From the NCBI GenBank assembly GCA_019120675.1, contig DWUQ01000142.1, positions 1 to 8,041 on the forward strand: a stretch of 8,041 nt of DNA, in the 5' to 3' direction. The DNA is from Candidatus Paenalcaligenes intestinipullorum. Lineage in GTDB: Bacteria; Pseudomonadota; Gammaproteobacteria; Burkholderiales; Burkholderiaceae_B. How positions within the stretch are numbered: position 1 is the stretch's first letter; each line of letters opens with the position of its first letter. The notes under the pieces were generated by a model. That model searched no databases and had not been told where the DNA came from. It worked only from the letters and a program-made list of their open reading frames with translations. Below, in pieces: positions 6,241 through 8,041 of the stretch. The position numbers and the translations under genes are program-made.

Positions 6241-6987
6241 ATGGCAACACGACGTCGTTCCTCTCGCTCTGCTAAAAAGCCACGTAGCGCTTTGTTTAGT
6301 GTTTTTATTGGTGTCCTCATCGGCTTAGCGGCAGCGGTAGGGGTGACGTGGTATATGCATAATTCCCCTTCGCCGTTTCGCGAGGGCGCCAAAACACCGC
6401 CCTTTGATTTACGGCCTACCACTCAAGCCCCCACTGCTCAGCCCAGCGGCCCACCCGCTTCCTTAGCGGGCACGCCTTTACCGGCTCCGGCTGAGCTTTA
6501 CCAAGATGGTGCCCGGCCTGCCACAGCGGCATCCACCTCGAAGCCCGAGGCACACTCTGACGAACTGGGTTCCTTAATTGCGTCTTTGGAGCCGCGCCCG
6601 TCCCCCACAGCGCCCGCTGTCTCTGCCAAAGCTGATCCTGCCTCAACCTCTGGCACCGTCTCGTCCGCCAAAAGCAGTGCCAATACCGCGGCCTCCGCAT
6701 CCACACCCAACCAAGCTGCTAAGCCTGCTGGGCAGGCCGATAACCAAGGCAGCTATTATCTACAAGCGGGTGCCTTTCGTTCAGCCGATGTGGCCGAAGC
6801 CACCAAAGTAAAGATCTTACTCTTAGGTATGCCAGCCGAAGTACAGGTGGCCACCTTAGACGGTAGCGCCATCAATCGAGTGCGGGTGGGTCCCTTCAAA
6901 GGTGATCAAGCGCTCAAGGAAGCACAAACTCGCCTCAGTCAGGAACAAATCACCACCTCTGTGGTCAATGCTAAAGCCAGCCGCTAG
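6241..6987 (+). CDS. Membrane-anchored SPOR-domain protein (FtsN-like)
   Basis: A 248-residue bitopic inner-membrane protein. A short basic cytoplasmic tail (MATRRRSSRSAKKPRS) precedes one membrane segment at about 18-38. Then comes a periplasmic linker of about 130 residues rich in Ala, Pro, Ser and Thr, probably disordered. A C-terminal SPOR domain covers about 169-245 (GSYYLQAGAFRS, then INRVRVGPFKGDQALKEAQ). SPOR domains bind septal peptidoglycan stripped of stem peptides, and this architecture matches FtsN and related division proteins. I do not assign ftsN because the essential FtsN motif outside SPOR cannot be judged by eye. The ATG follows the argS TAA by two bases (TAATTATG) with no strong ribosome site of its own, which suggests translational coupling. 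The argS, SPOR protein, dsbA order is familiar from Burkholderiales. Confidence 0.9.
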   Translation: MATRRRSSRSAKKPRSALFSVFIGVLIGLAAAVGVTWYMHNSPSPFREGAKTPPFDLRPTTQAPTAQPSGPPASLAGTPLPAPAELYQDGARPATAASTSKPEAHSDELGSLIASLEPRPSPTAPAVSAKADPASTSGTVSSAKSSANTAASASTPNQAAKPAGQADNQGSYYLQAGAFRSADVAEATKVKILLLGMPAEVQVATLDGSAINRVRVGPFKGDQALKEAQTRLSQEQITTSVVNAKASR

Positions 6988-7006
6988 ATTAGCATCTTGG
7001 CTTTTT
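6973..7006 (+). terminator. Candidate intrinsic terminator overlapping the SPOR gene stop codon
   Basis: AAAGCCA (6973-6979) pairs with TGGCTTT (6998-7004). Inside it GCTA (6983-6986) pairs with TAGC (6990-6993), giving an interrupted stem followed by T residues (7002-7006). The stop codon at 6985-6987 lies in the inner stem and loop, so translating ribosomes would disrupt it. It is a weak or conditional terminator at best; some read-through into dsbA is plausible. Confidence 0.4.
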
Positions 7007-7027
7007 GGCCCTAGGTTTTTATATATT
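6997..7027 (+). promoter_or_regulatory. Candidate sigma-70 promoter for dsbA
   Basis: TTGGCT at 6997-7002 (four of six -35 consensus bases) is followed after 17 bp by TATATA at 7020-7025. The overlapping TATATT at 7022-7027 matches the -10 consensus in five of six positions, with a 19-bp gap. The surrounding tract is AT-rich. The -35 element overlaps the 3' arm of the preceding hairpin. The resulting leader would be short, roughly 20 bases before the ATG. Confidence 0.4.
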
Positions 7028-7053
7028 GCTACGCTTTCAAGGAAGTTTTACGG

Positions 7054-7719
7054 ATGACAAAAAAAACCATCGCTTCGTTCGCACTGCTCAGCAGTTTAGT
7101 ACTCGGCGCTTTAGGTAGCGTCGGCGTACACGCCCAAGCAGCTCCCAATGCCGAACAAAGCGCCCAAGCCCCTCGTTACGTCACCTTAGACAATCCTCAG
7201 GCCACCGCCACTCAAGAGGGTGAAGTCGAAGTGCTGGAGTTCTTTGCCTACAGCTGCGTGCATTGCGCGAATGCAGAGCCTATTTTGGCAGCTTGGATTG
7301 AAACGCAACCAGAAAACGTCAAACTACAGCGTGTGCCCATTGCGTTCAATCGTGGCATGACTGATTTACAGCGTGCTTATTTCACGTTTGAATCCTTAGA
7401 TCGTATGGATTTACATCAAGCGTTCTTTGATGCCATTCACAAAGATCAGCAACGGTTATTTGATGAAAAAGCCATTACTCAGTGGGCCAAAGACCAAGGC
7501 ATTGATCCTAAAAAATTCAACGCTACCTTTCATTCCTTTGGGGTGAATACTCGTGTTGACCAAGCCAATCAGTTAGCGAAAACCTATCACATTGAATCCA
7601 CCCCCTCGATGGCTGTGGATGGCCGTTATATTGTTAGCCCCACTTATACCTACACGTTGCAAGGTATGGTTGACCAAGCGGACGATCTCGTCAAAGAACG
7701 CTTAGCCGCAACCAACTAA
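7054..7719 (+). CDS. dsbA: Periplasmic thiol:disulfide interchange protein DsbA
   Basis: A 221-residue periplasmic oxidase that introduces disulfides into exported proteins and is normally re-oxidised by the membrane protein DsbB (not in this window). Residues 1-27 are a clear Sec signal peptide (MTKKT, hydrophobic core, cleavage after VHA27). The thioredoxin-fold active site is C68-V-H-C71 in FFAYSCVHCAN; E. coli DsbA has CPHC, so the first variable residue is Val here. The helical insertion follows (about 110-165). The cis-proline loop is T183-P184 in ESTPSMAV, where Thr before the cis-Pro is common in betaproteobacterial DsbA. The start has a good AAGGAAG ribosome site (7039-7045), eight bases before the ATG. 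It probably has its own promoter in the 66-bp gap after the SPOR gene. Its 3' end converges on the PxpC-like gene, with only 22 bases between the stop codons. Confidence 0.95.
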   Translation: MTKKTIASFALLSSLVLGALGSVGVHAQAAPNAEQSAQAPRYVTLDNPQATATQEGEVEVLEFFAYSCVHCANAEPILAAWIETQPENVKLQRVPIAFNRGMTDLQRAYFTFESLDRMDLHQAFFDAIHKDQQRLFDEKAITQWAKDQGIDPKKFNATFHSFGVNTRVDQANQLAKTYHIESTPSMAVDGRYIVSPTYTYTLQGMVDQADDLVKERLAATN

Positions 7720-7741
7720 CTTAAGACAAACGGAACAATCG

Positions 7742-8041
7742 CTAGCTTGGCGCATGTGTCAGCAGGTCAAAGGCCTGCTGTTGCGCCAAACTCAGAACTT
7801 GAGCCGTGGCGATATCGACCCATTCCATGTGTACGATATCCTGCGGCGCACGTTGCGCAAAGCGGGGTAAATCAACACTAATCACTTGGGCAATACGCGG
7901 GTAGCCTCCGGTGGTTTGCGCATCCGCTAACAACACAATGGGTTGCCCGTCGGGTGGAACTTGGACGGTGCCCGGCGATACCGCTACGGAAAGTAATTCA
8001 CGTTGCGTGGTACGCTGTAGAATCGGGCCTGCTAATCGGCA
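7742..8041 (-). CDS. pxpC: PxpC/KipA-family biotin-dependent carboxyltransferase-like protein, C-terminal part (partial)
   Basis: The reading frame stays open to the right edge, so only the last 99 residues and the TAG stop (7744-7742) are visible. The protein reads RLAGPILQRTT, then SPGTVQVPPDGQPIVLLADAQTTGGYPRIAQVISVDLPRFAQ. VQVPxxGQPIVLLAD-QTTGGYP is the signature block of the KipA/PxpC family (AHS2 domain), also found as the C-terminal part of urea carboxylase-type fusions. PxpC acts with PxpA and PxpB as an ATP-dependent 5-oxoprolinase converting pyroglutamate to glutamate in the cytoplasm. Family members are about 310-340 residues, so roughly 220-240 residues lie outside the window. The visible piece cannot separate a stand-alone PxpC from a PxpB-PxpC fusion. 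A tail of about 20 residues (ATAQVLSLAQQQAFDLL) extends past the usual end. It is convergent with dsbA. Confidence 0.8.
   Translation of the reverse strand, partial: CRLAGPILQRTTQRELLSVAVSPGTVQVPPDGQPIVLLADAQTTGGYPRIAQVISVDLPRFAQRAPQDIVHMEWVDIATAQVLSLAQQQAFDLLTHAPS
7747..7789. other. Long two-segment hairpin at the dsbA/PxpC convergent junction
   Basis: TTGGCGCA (7747-7754) pairs with TGCGCCAA (7782-7789), and inside it CAGCAGG (7760-7766) pairs with CCTGCTG (7774-7780) around a seven-base loop. Together that is 15 pairs with one asymmetric internal loop (TGTGT against T). It begins 27 bases after the dsbA stop and overlaps the last PxpC codons on the other strand. Neither side is followed by a clean T run, so it is not a classic intrinsic terminator. 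A role in 3'-end protection or bidirectional termination is inferred. Confidence 0.5.

Overview
The window looks like a chromosomal stretch of a betaproteobacterium in the order Burkholderiales, most likely an Alcaligenaceae-type organism. The evidence is the gene set: a DUF1840 protein, which is essentially a betaproteobacterial family, and the run argS, SPOR-domain protein, dsbA, an order I know from Burkholderiales. The base composition is moderate by eye and not very GC-rich, which suits the lower-GC genera of that family. The genus is not determined.

Layout: positions 1-103 hold two hairpins, the second a good intrinsic terminator, between an unseen upstream gene and a minus-strand DUF1840 gene (104-463). 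A 96-bp divergent region (464-559) separates this from a large plus-strand gene (560-4456). A second 96-bp gap leads to argS (4553-6238). The SPOR-domain gene (6241-6987) follows two bases after the argS stop. Then come a hairpin with a T run, a likely promoter, and dsbA (7054-7719). The 3' part of a convergent minus-strand gene of the PxpC/KipA carboxyltransferase-like family (7742-8041) runs off the right edge.

The standout is the 1298-residue gene. It encodes a Sec signal peptide, a DUF6531 start, a YD/Rhs shell, an Rhs core ending in DPMGL, and a C-terminal domain of about 400 residues. I read that domain as DUF2235, the Tle1-type phospholipase fold used by type VI secretion effectors, with a complete-looking Ser-Asp-His set (Ser1041, Asp1086, His1148). 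It appears to be a polymorphic toxin with a lipase warhead that is exported by Sec. There is no PAAR domain, and no candidate immunity gene beside it in the window. The rest is housekeeping: arginyl-tRNA synthesis, a cell-division or peptidoglycan-binding membrane protein, periplasmic disulfide formation and 5-oxoproline metabolism. DsbA could in principle oxidise the two cysteine pairs of the exported Rhs protein, but nothing ties the genes together beyond proximity.
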